From assembly GCF_001421355.1 (NCBI RefSeq), contig NZ_LMKC01000002.1, positions 617,720 through 681,719 on the forward strand: DNA of 64,000 bases. Direction: 5' to 3'. The translations under genes and the position numbers were made by a program. The notes under the pieces are model-generated. The model searched no databases, was not told the origin of the DNA, and saw only the letters and a program-made list of their open reading frames with translations. Source of the stretch: Sphingomonas sp. Leaf9. GTDB lineage: Bacteria; Pseudomonadota; Alphaproteobacteria; Sphingomonadales; Sphingomonadaceae. Below are positions 26,841 through 35,101 of this stretch, one piece after another. Numbering within the stretch: position 1 is the first letter of the stretch; every line of letters begins with the position of its first letter.

Positions 26841-27574
26841 GGGCGCTGTCGGCCGGTATCCGTACCCTCGTCTGGCTGGCCTTTCTCGCCGCGATCGCTT
26901 TTGCATTATACGCCTTCACCCGCAGCCGGCCGCAGGACGTGCCGTGGACGCCGCTCGACCTGTCGCAGCCAGTCGGCATGTTTACCCGCGCCAAGATCGG
27001 CGATCTGGCGGGGGATTTCGCCGGCTGCCGGACATTGCTGGATGCGGCGGGGGTGCGCTTTACTACCTTGCCGCCGCGCGAGGGCGGCGGGCAATGCGGC
27101 TATGACGATGCGGTGCGGATGCGCAGCGGCGGATCGCGGACGATTGCCATCACGCCCGATGTCGGCGTGTCGTGCCGGGTGGCGACGGCGATGGCGATGT
27201 GGGAATGGCAGGTCGTGCAGCCCGCCGCAGAACGGCATTTCGGCGTGCCCGTCAGCCGTATCGAGAATTTCGGCAGCTATAATTGCCGCCGCCTGTATGG
27301 GCGCGACACCGGCGCGTTCAGCGAGCATGCGACCGCCAATGCCCTCGATATTGCCGCATTCGTCCTGCGCGATGGGCGACGGGTCAGCGTCGTCGGCGAC
27401 TGGACGGCAGGGAAGGGGCGCGACGATGCCAAAAAGGCGGCGTTCCTGCGCGACGTGCGCGATGGCGCGTGCGGCGTCTTTTCGACCGTTCTGTCGCCCG
27501 ACTACAACGCCGCGCACCGCGACCATTTCCATTTCGACCAAGCGAAGCGCGGGTATGGCGGGGCCTGTCGCTGA
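26837..27574 (+). CDS. Extensin-family protein (extensin-like C-terminal domain)
   Basis: This 245-residue protein begins at GTG 26837 inside the Nudix stop. It has one N-terminal membrane helix (LVWLAFLAAIAFALYAF), so it is probably anchored with its domain in the periplasm. The domain matches the bacterial extensin-like C-terminal family: CGYDDAVRM, RIENFGSYNCR, a His in FSEHATANALDIAAF and HRDHFHFD near the end. The conserved His/Asp/Cys set suggests a metal-dependent, peptidase-like fold, possibly acting on peptidoglycan. No biochemical role is established. Confidence 0.88.
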   Translation: MRALSAGIRTLVWLAFLAAIAFALYAFTRSRPQDVPWTPLDLSQPVGMFTRAKIGDLAGDFAGCRTLLDAAGVRFTTLPPREGGGQCGYDDAVRMRSGGSRTIAITPDVGVSCRVATAMAMWEWQVVQPAAERHFGVPVSRIENFGSYNCRRLYGRDTGAFSEHATANALDIAAFVLRDGRRVSVVGDWTAGKGRDDAKKAAFLRDVRDGACGVFSTVLSPDYNAAHRDHFHFDQAKRGYGGACR

Positions 27575-27595
27575 CCCCGCCAATCCCGTGCCCGA

Positions 27596-28147
27596 TCAGT
27601 GCATCGGAGCGCCGGCTTCGACCTTTTCGACCCATGCCGGATAGAAAGCGGGCTGACGCATCGACCAGCCCGAGGCGGTCGCCGCCGCTTCGCTGAGCGA
27701 CTGCAACAGCTTGCGGCGCAGTTCGGGATGCAGGTGCGGCAGCGCCGCCGAGGCGCAGAAGGCGGCGGGCAGCCATGGCCGTGCTTCCGGCCCGACCAGC
27801 CGTTCGTAGAGGAAACGATAGGCGCCAAAGGTCGTCAGCCGCCCCTGGCCCAGATCGAACGCGGTGACGGTCAGCAGCGGCGTCATGAACGGTTCGACCG
27901 AATCCAGTCCGCTATCCTCGGGAATGCAGGCGCGAATGTCGGGCAGGCGATCGTAGATGCGGGCCTGTGCACGGATGCTCGCGGCCTCCACCACATCGCG
28001 CGACCAGCGGCGCATCGCGTCGTCGCGGTCCAACCCGATATCGAGCGAGCGGCGGATATAACGCTGCGTCGCGGAGGAAAACGTCGCGAACTCCTTCATC
28101 TCCGCCAGCGTCATCGCGCCTTCGGCCGGCCTGCGTGCAATCGCCAT
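27596..28147 (-). CDS. Conserved-type hypothetical protein (183 aa)
   Basis: This 183-residue soluble protein has no recognised domain, signal or membrane segment. It has a largely helical composition with Arg-rich N-terminus (ATQRYIRRSLDIGLDRDDAMRRW). GGGGAG seven bases before ATG 28147 supports the start. G/C-rich wobble positions and good protein-like composition support a genuine gene. It is convergent with the extensin gene (21 bases apart) and divergent from the CHAP gene. Confidence 0.75.
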   Translation of the reverse strand: MAIARRPAEGAMTLAEMKEFATFSSATQRYIRRSLDIGLDRDDAMRRWSRDVVEAASIRAQARIYDRLPDIRACIPEDSGLDSVEPFMTPLLTVTAFDLGQGRLTTFGAYRFLYERLVGPEARPWLPAAFCASAALPHLHPELRRKLLQSLSEAAATASGWSMRQPAFYPAWVEKVEAGAPMH

Positions 28148-28485
28148 CTCTGAACTCCCCGCCCAAGATTACAACCGATCGGATATTGCCCGATAATAGT
28201 TAACGGCTTGCTGAACGAAACACGGCAATCCCGATCGACGACACATCCGAACAGGTTTCGTGCTGCGTTGCAATATTGCTGTAACGCGGTTCGTCGCATT
28301 CGCGGGAATGGGCGATCGTCGGAAATAAGGGGAGCAACGAACGGCGATACTCGGTTCATCCGCCGGTCATCGCCGGGCAAACACGCTTCGTCGGAATTGG
28401 TTCCCTTTTGGGCAAAGGTGGGGTTTCCGCCGCCGGCAAACCCTGCTCAATGCCGCTCAAGACATTCGTGGGGCCTGGGGGTCAG
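28148..28485. other. Intergenic control region between divergent genes
   Basis: This 338-base gap is less G+C-rich than its surroundings (for example 28165-28300) and should hold the promoters of the hypothetical gene on the left and the CHAP gene on the right. Imperfect dyads occur near 28178-28196 and 28265-28287 (GCGTT...AACGC). No tRNA, small gene or confident sigma-70 promoter was recognised. An in-frame ATG at 28450 could lengthen the CHAP protein by 12 residues. Confidence 0.5.
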
Positions 28486-29064
28486 ATGAGTTTTGGTGCT
28501 GTGGCAGCGCGTTTCGCGCTGGTGATTTCGTGCGCTCTGGCGATGGTGGCTCCGGCCCAGGCTCGGTTCTGGCAATGCGCCCCGTATGCTCGCGAAATCT
28601 CGGGCGTCGAAATCTTTGGCAACGCCCATACGTGGTGGGGCCAGGCCGCCGGCAAGTATGAGCGCGGCCATGCGCCCCAGGAAGGCGCCGTCCTTTCGTT
28701 CGCCGCTACCTCGAAGATGCGCCTCGGCCATGTCGCGATGGTGTCGAAGGTCGTCAGCGACCGCGAAGTGCTGCTGACCCACGCCAACTGGTCGCGCCGT
28801 GGCGGGATCGAGCGCGACGTTCGGGCAATCGACGTGTCGGCTGCCGGCGACTGGAGCGAAGTGAAGGTGTGGTTCGGCCCGCTGGGTGACCTCGGTACCT
28901 CGGCCTACCATGCGAACGGCTTCATCTATGCCAAGCACGCGCCGCGCGGCAGCGAATTGGATGCGCCGCTGGTCATCGTGAAGACCGATCCGCCGGCCCC
29001 CGCACCGGGCGGCGCCAGCGGTCAGCCGATCCAGGCGCGTATGGTCGTCGCGCTCAACAACTGA
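28486..29064 (+). CDS. Secreted CHAP-domain amidase/peptidase
   Basis: This 192-residue protein has a signal peptide (about residues 1-27, ending APAQA) followed by a CHAP domain. The catalytic cysteine is Cys31 in WQCAPYARE and the histidine His82 in LGHVAMVSKV; GNAHTWWGQAAGKYERG and LTHANW are typical family stretches. CHAP enzymes cleave peptidoglycan peptides or glutathionyl compounds. The tail is Pro-rich. The start at 28486 follows GGGGGTCAG; 28450 is an alternative. A shared hairpin terminator lies after the stop. Confidence 0.88.
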   Translation: MSFGAVAARFALVISCALAMVAPAQARFWQCAPYAREISGVEIFGNAHTWWGQAAGKYERGHAPQEGAVLSFAATSKMRLGHVAMVSKVVSDREVLLTHANWSRRGGIERDVRAIDVSAAGDWSEVKVWFGPLGDLGTSAYHANGFIYAKHAPRGSELDAPLVIVKTDPPAPAPGGASGQPIQARMVVALNN

Positions 29065-29087
29065 TCGATCCTCCGCCGATCTGCCAT

Positions 29088-29122
29088 AAGGCCCGCGGCA
29101 TGAAGAGTGCGGCGGGCCTTTT
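29088..29122. terminator. Bidirectional terminator between the CHAP gene and msrB
   Basis: AAGGCCCGC (29088-29096) pairs with GCGGGCCTT (29112-29120), loop 15 bases, followed by TT on the plus strand and by TT/AT-rich sequence on the minus strand. It lies between two convergent genes, where a shared terminator is expected. Confidence 0.7.
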
Positions 29123-29127
29123 CGCGT

Positions 29128-29613
29128 TCAGGCATGGCGGAAGGTCATCGCGACGCCGTTCATGCAATAGCGCTTGCCGGTCGGCGGCGGCCCGTCGTCG
29201 AACACATGGCCGAGATGCCCGCCGCAGCGGCTGCAAAGCACTTCGGTGCGGCTCATCATCAGTGATCGGTCGGTGCGGGTCGTAACCGCGCCCTTGCGCG
29301 GCGCATAGAAGCTCGGCCAGCCGGTGCCGCTTTCGAACTTCGTCGACGACAGGAACAGCGGCTGTCCGCAGCCGGCGCAGCCGAAGAGGCCCTTGCGCTT
29401 TTCGTCGTTCAGCGGGCTGCTGTACGGGCGTTCGGTCCCTTCCTGCCGCAATACATTATATTGGGCGGGGGTCAGGCGCGCCTTCCACTGGGCATCGCTC
29501 AGCTTGAACGGGAAGGTCGATGCCGCCTCGCTCGCGTCCGGCGCACAGCCGATCAGCGCGGCAAGCGCCGACATTCCGGTCAGTTCGAGCAGGCGGCGGC
29601 GATCGATCGACAT
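29128..29613 (-). CDS. msrB: Peptide-methionine (R)-S-oxide reductase MsrB, exported lipoprotein form
   Basis: This 161-residue protein is a complete MsrB domain behind an export signal. Catalytic Cys is in RYCMNGVAM (Cys150); two CxxC pairs (CAGC and CSRC) bind structural zinc, and GTGWPSFY and GGHLGHVFDDGP are standard. The N-terminus MSIDRRRLLELTG has a twin-arginine pattern and continues to a lipobox ALIGC (Cys23), so it is probably Tat-exported and lipidated, repairing oxidised periplasmic proteins. ATG 29613 follows AAAGGA. Zinc binding before export would fit use of the Tat route. Confidence 0.92.
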   Translation of the reverse strand: MSIDRRRLLELTGMSALAALIGCAPDASEAASTFPFKLSDAQWKARLTPAQYNVLRQEGTERPYSSPLNDEKRKGLFGCAGCGQPLFLSSTKFESGTGWPSFYAPRKGAVTTRTDRSLMMSRTEVLCSRCGGHLGHVFDDGPPPTGKRYCMNGVAMTFRHA

Positions 29614-29779
29614 GGCGCGAATCCTTTCGACCGGAATGTGGGAAAGGCGCGGGCCGGCGGCAATATCGGGGTACGGAACGCGACAAACGAAAATCTTTTG
29701 CCAAATTCCCGTATCGGTTGCATGGTAAACGATACGCGCGGCCTTGCCGTGGCCGCAATTTGGGGCCATTTGGCACCCC

Positions 29780-31456
29780 ATGCCTTTTTCGACGTTACCC
29801 GAACCGCTCGCCGCGGCGCTCTCCGCGCGTGGTTATGAAGCCCCGACCGCCGTCCAGGCGGCTGTCCTCACGCCCGAAGCCGAAGGGCGCGACCTGCTGG
29901 TGTCCGCGCAGACCGGTTCGGGCAAGACCGTCGCCTTCGGCCTTGCCATGGCGCGCGACCTGCTCGACGCCGAGGACAAGATGCCGCGCGCCGGCACGCC
30001 GCTGGCCCTCGCCATCGCGCCGACCCGCGAACTGGCGCTGCAGGTCGCGCGCGAACTGCAATGGCTGTACGGCGAGAACGGCGCGCGCATCTTGTCGTGC
30101 GTCGGCGGCATGGACGCGGCGCGCGAACGCCGCAACCTCAGCCATGGCGCGCATATCGTCGTCGGCACGCCCGGCCGTCTGCGCGACCATATCGAGCGCG
30201 GTGCGCTCGACCTGTCAGGCCTGAAGGTCGCGATCCTCGACGAAGCCGACGAGATGCTCGACATGGGCTTTCGCGAGGATCTCGAAGGGATTCTCGACCG
30301 CACGCCTGCCGAACGTCGCACGATGCTGTTCTCGGCAACGCTGGCCAAGCCGATCGTCGCGCTGGCCAAGCGGTACCAGAAGGACGCGTTCCGCATCGAC
30401 ACGCGCGAGGCCGAGCGCGGTCACGGCGACATCAGCTATCAGGCGATGACCGTCGCGCCGAATGATATCGAGAATGCGGTCGTCAACCTGCTGCGCCTGC
30501 ATGAGCCGGACACCGCGTTCCTGTTCTGCGCCACGCGCGAAGCGGTGCGGCATCTACACGCCAACCTGGTCGAGCGCGGCTTCGATGCGGTCGCACTGTC
30601 GGGCGAGCATTCGCAGTCGGAGCGCAACCATGCGCTGCAGGCGCTGCGCGACCGCCGTGCCCGCGTCTGTGTCGCGACCGACGTTGCCGCGCGCGGCATC
30701 GATCTGCCGTCGCTTAGCCTCGTCGTGCACGTCGAACTGCCGCGCGACGCCGAGGCGCTCCAGCACCGCTCGGGCCGCACCGGTCGCGCGGGCAAGAAGG
30801 GCATTGCCGCGCTGATCGTGCCGTTCCAGCGCCGTCGCCGGGTCGAGGGGCTGCTGCGCGACGCGAAGATCAACGCCGAGTGGATCGGCGTGCCGACGCC
30901 CGAGGAAATCCATGCGGCCGACCGCGAGCGACTGCTCGCGAAGCTCGCCGAGCCGGTCGAATTCGACGAGGCCGATGTCGAGCTGGGTGCGCGCCTGCTG
31001 ACCGAAAAGACGCCGGAAGATATCGCCGCGCTGCTGGTGCGTGCCTATCGCGCCAAGCTGCCGGCGCCCGAGGAACTGTCGGCCGGTGGCGCGCCCGAGC
31101 GTCGCGAGCGTGCCGAAGGGCCGCGTCCGGGGTTCGAGGATACCGTGTGGTTCCGTATGAACGTCGGCCGTCGTCACAATGCCGATCCGCGCTGGCTGCT
31201 GCCGCTGCTGTGTCGTCGCGGGCACATTACCAAGGGTGAGATCGGCGCGATCCGCATCGCCAACGACGAATCGGCCTTTGAAATCCCCAAGGCGATCGCG
31301 GGCAAGTTCATCGCATCGGTCAAGCGGACGGCGACGCCCGACGACGATCTGATGTTCGAACAGATGGCGGGTCCGCCGGCCGCACCGCAGCGTCGCACGA
31401 ACGGCGCCCCGCCGCGCCATTCGGCCAAGCCGTACCGCCCGCAGCGTCGCGGGTGA
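29780..31456 (+). CDS. DEAD-box ATP-dependent RNA helicase with C-terminal RNA-binding domain
   Basis: This 558-residue helicase has all core motifs: AQTGSGKT (I), PTRELA (Ia), TPGRL (Ib), DEAD (II, as LDEADEMLDMGF), SAT (III), ATDVAARGID (V) and HRSGRTGRAG (VI). After the helicase core an acidic linker leads to a DbpA-like RNA-binding domain (RMNVGRRHNADPRWLLPLL to IPKAIAGKFIASV) and a basic Pro/Arg tail. It probably remodels ribosomal or structured mRNA, as DeaD/DbpA proteins do. ATG 29780 is chosen over an in-frame ATG at 29744 because homologues begin at PFSTLPEPLAAAL-like sequence. Confidence 0.93.
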   Translation: MPFSTLPEPLAAALSARGYEAPTAVQAAVLTPEAEGRDLLVSAQTGSGKTVAFGLAMARDLLDAEDKMPRAGTPLALAIAPTRELALQVARELQWLYGENGARILSCVGGMDAARERRNLSHGAHIVVGTPGRLRDHIERGALDLSGLKVAILDEADEMLDMGFREDLEGILDRTPAERRTMLFSATLAKPIVALAKRYQKDAFRIDTREAERGHGDISYQAMTVAPNDIENAVVNLLRLHEPDTAFLFCATREAVRHLHANLVERGFDAVALSGEHSQSERNHALQALRDRRARVCVATDVAARGIDLPSLSLVVHVELPRDAEALQHRSGRTGRAGKKGIAALIVPFQRRRRVEGLLRDAKINAEWIGVPTPEEIHAADRERLLAKLAEPVEFDEADVELGARLLTEKTPEDIAALLVRAYRAKLPAPEELSAGGAPERRERAEGPRPGFEDTVWFRMNVGRRHNADPRWLLPLLCRRGHITKGEIGAIRIANDESAFEIPKAIAGKFIASVKRTATPDDDLMFEQMAGPPAAPQRRTNGAPPRHSAKPYRPQRRG

Positions 31457-31870
31457 TCTTCCGCCTGGCGTGAAGGGATTCTTTCACGTCCAGGTATCGA
31501 GCGGGTGAGGGCCGGACAGCGGATGCTGGTCCGGCTCAAATCTCTGTCCGTCATGACGATCACTGGTTCGGCGAGCAGCGGCCGCTGACGCAGCCTGTCT
31601 GTGCCTGCGCGCCCTTGCGCGAAGCTCGGCTGATCCGGCCTCTACCGTTGCGCGCCAACCCGAAAACGCGTATGGCGCGCCGGTTCGACGAGCACAGACT
31701 CGCGAAGGCCGGGCGTGCGCGCCCATTCCGCATAGCCGGGGCAAGCCTTTCGTGACGACGGGTTCGACGGATGCCGCGCGTCGTATTCGGCGAGCGCGGC
31801 AATCCCGGTCAAAGACCGCCGGAGACAACCGGCCGGCCGGAAACAAGTACGTTTAGGAACCAAGAGTTAT
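31457..31870. other. Structured 414-base intergenic region before rpsA
   Basis: No gene is supported here; minus-strand open frames are Arg-rich and unlike protein. It contains the terminator-like hairpin at 31464-31494, a second strong hairpin (GCCGGAC at 31511-31517 with GTCCGGC at 31529-31535) and a CAGCGGCCGCTG palindrome near 31580. The downstream part must contain the rpsA promoter and untranslated leader. An S1 autoregulatory leader is possible but not shown. Note that cmk and aroA, often upstream of rpsA, are absent. Confidence 0.55.
31464..31494 (+). terminator. Hairpin after the DEAD-box helicase gene
   Basis: CCTGG-CGTGAA pairs with TTCACG-T-CCAGG, an 11-bp stem with one bulged base and an 8-base loop, eight bases after the helicase stop. 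There is no clear T run, so termination efficiency is uncertain. Confidence 0.5.
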
Positions 31871-33574
31871 ATGGCCAGCATGGCAAATCCCACCCGTGAC
31901 GATTTCGCGTCGATGCTCGACGACATGTTCGGTGCTTCGGAAAGCTTCGAAGGCCGCGTCGTCATCGGCACCGTCACCGGGATCGAAAACGACCTGGCGG
32001 TCATCGACGTCGGTCTGAAGTCGGAAGGCCGCGTGCCGCTGCGCGAATTCGCAGCGCCGGGCCAGAAGGCCGACCTGAAGGTTGGCGACGAAGTCGAAGT
32101 CTATGTCGACCGCGTCGAGAATGCGAACGGCGAAGCGATGCTGAGCCGCGACCGCGCCCGCCGCGAAGCCGCATGGGACAAGCTGGAAACCGAATTCGCC
32201 AAGACCGCACGCGTCGAAGGCGTGATCTTCGGTCGCGTCAAGGGCGGCTTCACCGTCGACCTGTCGGGCGCCGTGGCGTTCCTGCCGGGTTCGCAGGTCG
32301 ATATCCGTCCGGTGCGTGACGTCACGCCGCTGATGGACATCCCGCAGCCGTTCCAGATCCTGAAGATGGACCGCAAGCGCGGCAACATCGTCGTGTCGCG
32401 TCGCGCCGTGCTGGAAGAAACCCGCGCCGAGCAGCGTTCGGGCCTGATCCAGTCGCTGGCCGAAGGCCAAGTGATCGACGGCGTGGTCAAGAACATCACC
32501 GATTACGGTGCGTTCGTGGACCTGGGCGGCATCGACGGCCTGCTGCACGTCACCGACCTGTCGTACAAGCGCGTCGGGCATCCGTCGGAAGTGCTGAACA
32601 TCGGCGACACCGTCCGCGTCCAGATCATCCGCATCAACCGCGACACGCAGCGCATCTCGCTCGGCATGAAGCAGCTTGAGAGCGATCCGTGGGATGGCGC
32701 CGGTGCCAAGTATCCGGTCGGCGCGAAGCTGTCGGGCCGTGTCACGAACATCACCGAATATGGTGCGTTCGTCGAACTGGAGCCGGGCATCGAAGGCCTG
32801 GTCCACGTGTCGGAAATGAGCTGGACCAAGAAGAACGTCCATCCGGGCAAGATCGTCTCGACCTCGCAGGAAGTCGACGTGATCGTTCTGGAAGTCGATC
32901 AGGACAAGCGCCGCATCTCGCTGGGCCTCAAGCAGGCACAGGCGAATCCGTGGGAGAAGTTCGCGGAAGATCATCCCGTCGGTTCGACCGTCGAGGGCGA
33001 AGTCAAGAACGCCACCGAATTCGGCCTGTTCATCGGTCTGGACGGCGACGTCGACGGCATGGTCCACATGTCGGACATCGCATGGGGCATTTCGGGCGAA
33101 GACGCGCTCAACCTGCACCGCAAGGGCGAGACGGTTCAGGCCGTCGTGCTGGCGGTCGAGCCCGACAAGGAGCGTATCTCGCTCGGCATGAAGCAGCTGG
33201 AGCGTGGTGGCCCGGTCACCGCGCAGGCGGGTGATCGCCTGAACAAGAACGCGATCGTGACCGTGACCGTGCTCGAAGTCCGCGATGCGGGCCTCGAAGT
33301 GCAGCAGGGCGACGATGGCGCGACCGGCTTCATCAAGCGCACTGATCTCGGCCGCGACCGCGACGAGCAGCGTCCGGAGCGTTTCCAGGTCGGCCAGAAG
33401 TTCGACGCGATGGTCACCGGCTTCGATCGTTCGAAGAAGCCGACCTTCTCGATCAAGGCGATGCAGATCGCCGAAGAGAAGCAGGCCGTTGCGCAGTACG
33501 GTTCGTCCGACTCGGGCGCGTCGCTGGGCGACATTCTGGGCGAAGCGCTGAAGGCGCGCGGCGAACAGAAGTAA
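31871..33574 (+). CDS. rpsA: 30S ribosomal protein S1
   Basis: This 567-residue protein has six S1/OB repeats; the central ones show the classic pattern ([23 protein letters not shown], then [22 protein letters not shown], then [22 protein letters not shown]; each quoted only in part). S1 binds mRNA leaders on the 30S subunit and helps initiation. The start is ATG 31871, with ATG 31880 as an alternative. A strong terminator follows, and ihfB lies downstream as in many Proteobacteria. Codon use is highly biased, as expected for a highly expressed gene. Confidence 0.97.
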   Translation: MASMANPTRDDFASMLDDMFGASESFEGRVVIGTVTGIENDLAVIDVGLKSEGRVPLREFAAPGQKADLKVGDEVEVYVDRVENANGEAMLSRDRARREAAWDKLETEFAKTARVEGVIFGRVKGGFTVDLSGAVAFLPGSQVDIRPVRDVTPLMDIPQPFQILKMDRKRGNIVVSRRAVLEETRAEQRSGLIQSLAEGQVIDGVVKNITDYGAFVDLGGIDGLLHVTDLSYKRVGHPSEVLNIGDTVRVQIIRINRDTQRISLGMKQLESDPWDGAGAKYPVGAKLSGRVTNITEYGAFVELEPGIEGLVHVSEMSWTKKNVHPGKIVSTSQEVDVIVLEVDQDKRRISLGLKQAQANPWEKFAEDHPVGSTVEGEVKNATEFGLFIGLDGDVDGMVHMSDIAWGISGEDALNLHRKGETVQAVVLAVEPDKERISLGMKQLERGGPVTAQAGDRLNKNAIVTVTVLEVRDAGLEVQQGDDGATGFIKRTDLGRDRDEQRPERFQVGQKFDAMVTGFDRSKKPTFSIKAMQIAEEKQAVAQYGSSDSGASLGDILGEALKARGEQK

Positions 33575-33604
33575 GCCTTAGCCGCCGACCAGGCGGAAGC
33601 AGGA

Positions 33605-33637
33605 ACGGGGTGCTCCATATCGGAGCGCCCCGTTTTT
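33605..33637 (+). terminator. Rho-independent terminator after rpsA
   Basis: ACGGGGTGCTCC (33605-33616) pairs with GGAGCGCCCCGT (33622-33633) through a 12-bp stem with one U-G wobble and a five-base loop, followed by TTTT. It is the best classical terminator in the window. Confidence 0.9.
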
Positions 33638-33745
33638 GCGTTCATTCTAAAGGCGGATTGTTCCGTCTGATAAATATAGGTTAGGGCAACCGAGCGTCCC
33701 GATCGCACCGTTGCGGGATATGCGTTTGAATTGCCGGGGGAAAAG

Positions 33746-34024
33746 ATGATCCGATCCGAACTGGTTCAGCAGGTGGCACAGGAAAATCCCGAATTGCCGC
33801 TGCGGGATGTCGAGCGGATCGTCGCGACGTTCTTCGACGCGATCACCGAACAGCTGCGCAGCGGCGGGCGCGTCGAGCTGCGCGGTTTCGGTGCGTTTTC
33901 GACCCGTGCGCGCGATGCCCGCACCGGACGCAACCCGCGCACCGGCGAAGCGGTCGACGTGGATGCCAAGCGCGTTCCCTATTTCAAGCCGGGCAAGGAA
34001 ATGCGCGTCCGCCTGAACGTCTGA
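33746..34024 (+). CDS. ihfB: Integration host factor subunit beta
   Basis: This 92-residue protein is of the HU/IHF family: [19 protein letters not shown], helical dimer core, the arm [21 protein letters not shown] with the conserved Pro that intercalates DNA, and the C-terminal FKPGKEMR typical of IHF-beta. ATG 33746 follows GGGGGAAAAG. The position directly after rpsA matches the usual rpsA-ihfB order and supports IHF-beta over HU. It bends DNA as a heterodimer with IHF-alpha, encoded elsewhere. Confidence 0.93.
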   Translation: MIRSELVQQVAQENPELPLRDVERIVATFFDAITEQLRSGGRVELRGFGAFSTRARDARTGRNPRTGEAVDVDAKRVPYFKPGKEMRVRLNV

Positions 34025-34112
34025 CGGCGTACCGCGCCGGGACGGATTTGCCCCCTTTCGCGCGCGGTGCCGCTGGCGCATGTCAGGGCCGGAACCGACA
34101 AAGGACCGGCCG

Positions 34113-35054
34113 ATGACCGCCCGTTTACTGCTGCCCTTCGCATTGGTGCTGCTGGCCGCACCGCTCCCCGCGCAACAGCGCAGCGCCCCGTTCGTGATCG
34201 AACAGACCGGCGAGGGCTTTGCGACGATCGACGCGGCGGTAACGGCGGTGCGCGACGCGACGGCGACGATCCTCATCGCGCCGGGCACCTATCGCGATTG
34301 CACGGTGCAGACCGGCGGCGACATCACCTATCGCGCCCGCACGCCCGGCACGGTGATCTTCGATGGCGGCGCGTGCGAGGAAAAGGCGACCTTCGTCCTG
34401 CGCGGGCGGCGCTCGACGGTCGACGGCATCGTGTTCCGCCGCATCCGCGTACCCGATGGCAATGGCGCGGGCATCCGAACCGAGATCGGTGACCTGACCG
34501 TGACCAATTCGACCTTCCTCGACAGCCAGGAGGGTATCCTTGGCGGCAATCCGGAAGGGCAGCAGCGCATCGTCATCGACCGTTCGACCTTTGCCGGGCT
34601 GGGGCAGTGCGACGAGACGACCGATTGCTCGCATTCGGTGTATCTCGGCAATAACGGATCGATCACCATTACCCGCTCGCGGTTCGAACGCGGCACCGGC
34701 GGTCATTATGTAAAGATCCGCGCACCCCGGATCGAGATCACCGATTCCAGCTTCGACGACAGCCGGGGCAGCAAGACCAATTACATGATCGACCTACCCG
34801 AAGGGGCCACCGGGCTGATCGCGCGCAATACCTTTGTCCAGGGCAAGGCAAAGGAGAACTGGACCGGCTTCATCGTCGTCGGCGCGGAAAAGCATACCTT
34901 TCCGGCGCGGGGACTGAAGGTCGAGGATAACGATGCGCGGCTGGCCCCCGGCATGGACAAGAGCCCAGCGTTCGTCGCCGACTATACCGGCGATGGCGTT
35001 GCGGTCGGCGCGAACCGGTTGGGGCCGGGGGTCAGAAAGTTCGAGACGCGCTGA
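34113..35054 (+). CDS. Secreted right-handed parallel beta-helix protein
   Basis: This 313-residue protein has a signal peptide (MTARLLLPFALVLLAAPLPAQ) and then repeated short strands such as ITYRARTPGTVIFDGG, LTVTNSTFLDSQEG, ITITRSRFERGTGG and IEITDSSFDDSRG, the rung pattern of pectate-lyase-like beta-helices. No catalytic residues can be assigned. AAAGGA lies 8 bases before the ATG at 34113; an upstream ATG at 34080 is in frame but lacks a good ribosome site. Two cysteine pairs may form disulfides. It could bind or cleave a polysaccharide. Confidence 0.8.
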   Translation: MTARLLLPFALVLLAAPLPAQQRSAPFVIEQTGEGFATIDAAVTAVRDATATILIAPGTYRDCTVQTGGDITYRARTPGTVIFDGGACEEKATFVLRGRRSTVDGIVFRRIRVPDGNGAGIRTEIGDLTVTNSTFLDSQEGILGGNPEGQQRIVIDRSTFAGLGQCDETTDCSHSVYLGNNGSITITRSRFERGTGGHYVKIRAPRIEITDSSFDDSRGSKTNYMIDLPEGATGLIARNTFVQGKAKENWTGFIVVGAEKHTFPARGLKVEDNDARLAPGMDKSPAFVADYTGDGVAVGANRLGPGVRKFETR

Positions 35055-35101
35055 CCGCTTTCCGCTTCGGGTGCCGCCCGATCCGCGATAGTCGTGCATC
35101 C

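Noticed and set aside
31640..31800. tRNA-like T-loop words (GGTTCGA, GGGTTCGAC) before rpsA
   Set aside because: No acceptor, D or anticodon stem pairs with correct spacing around either word.
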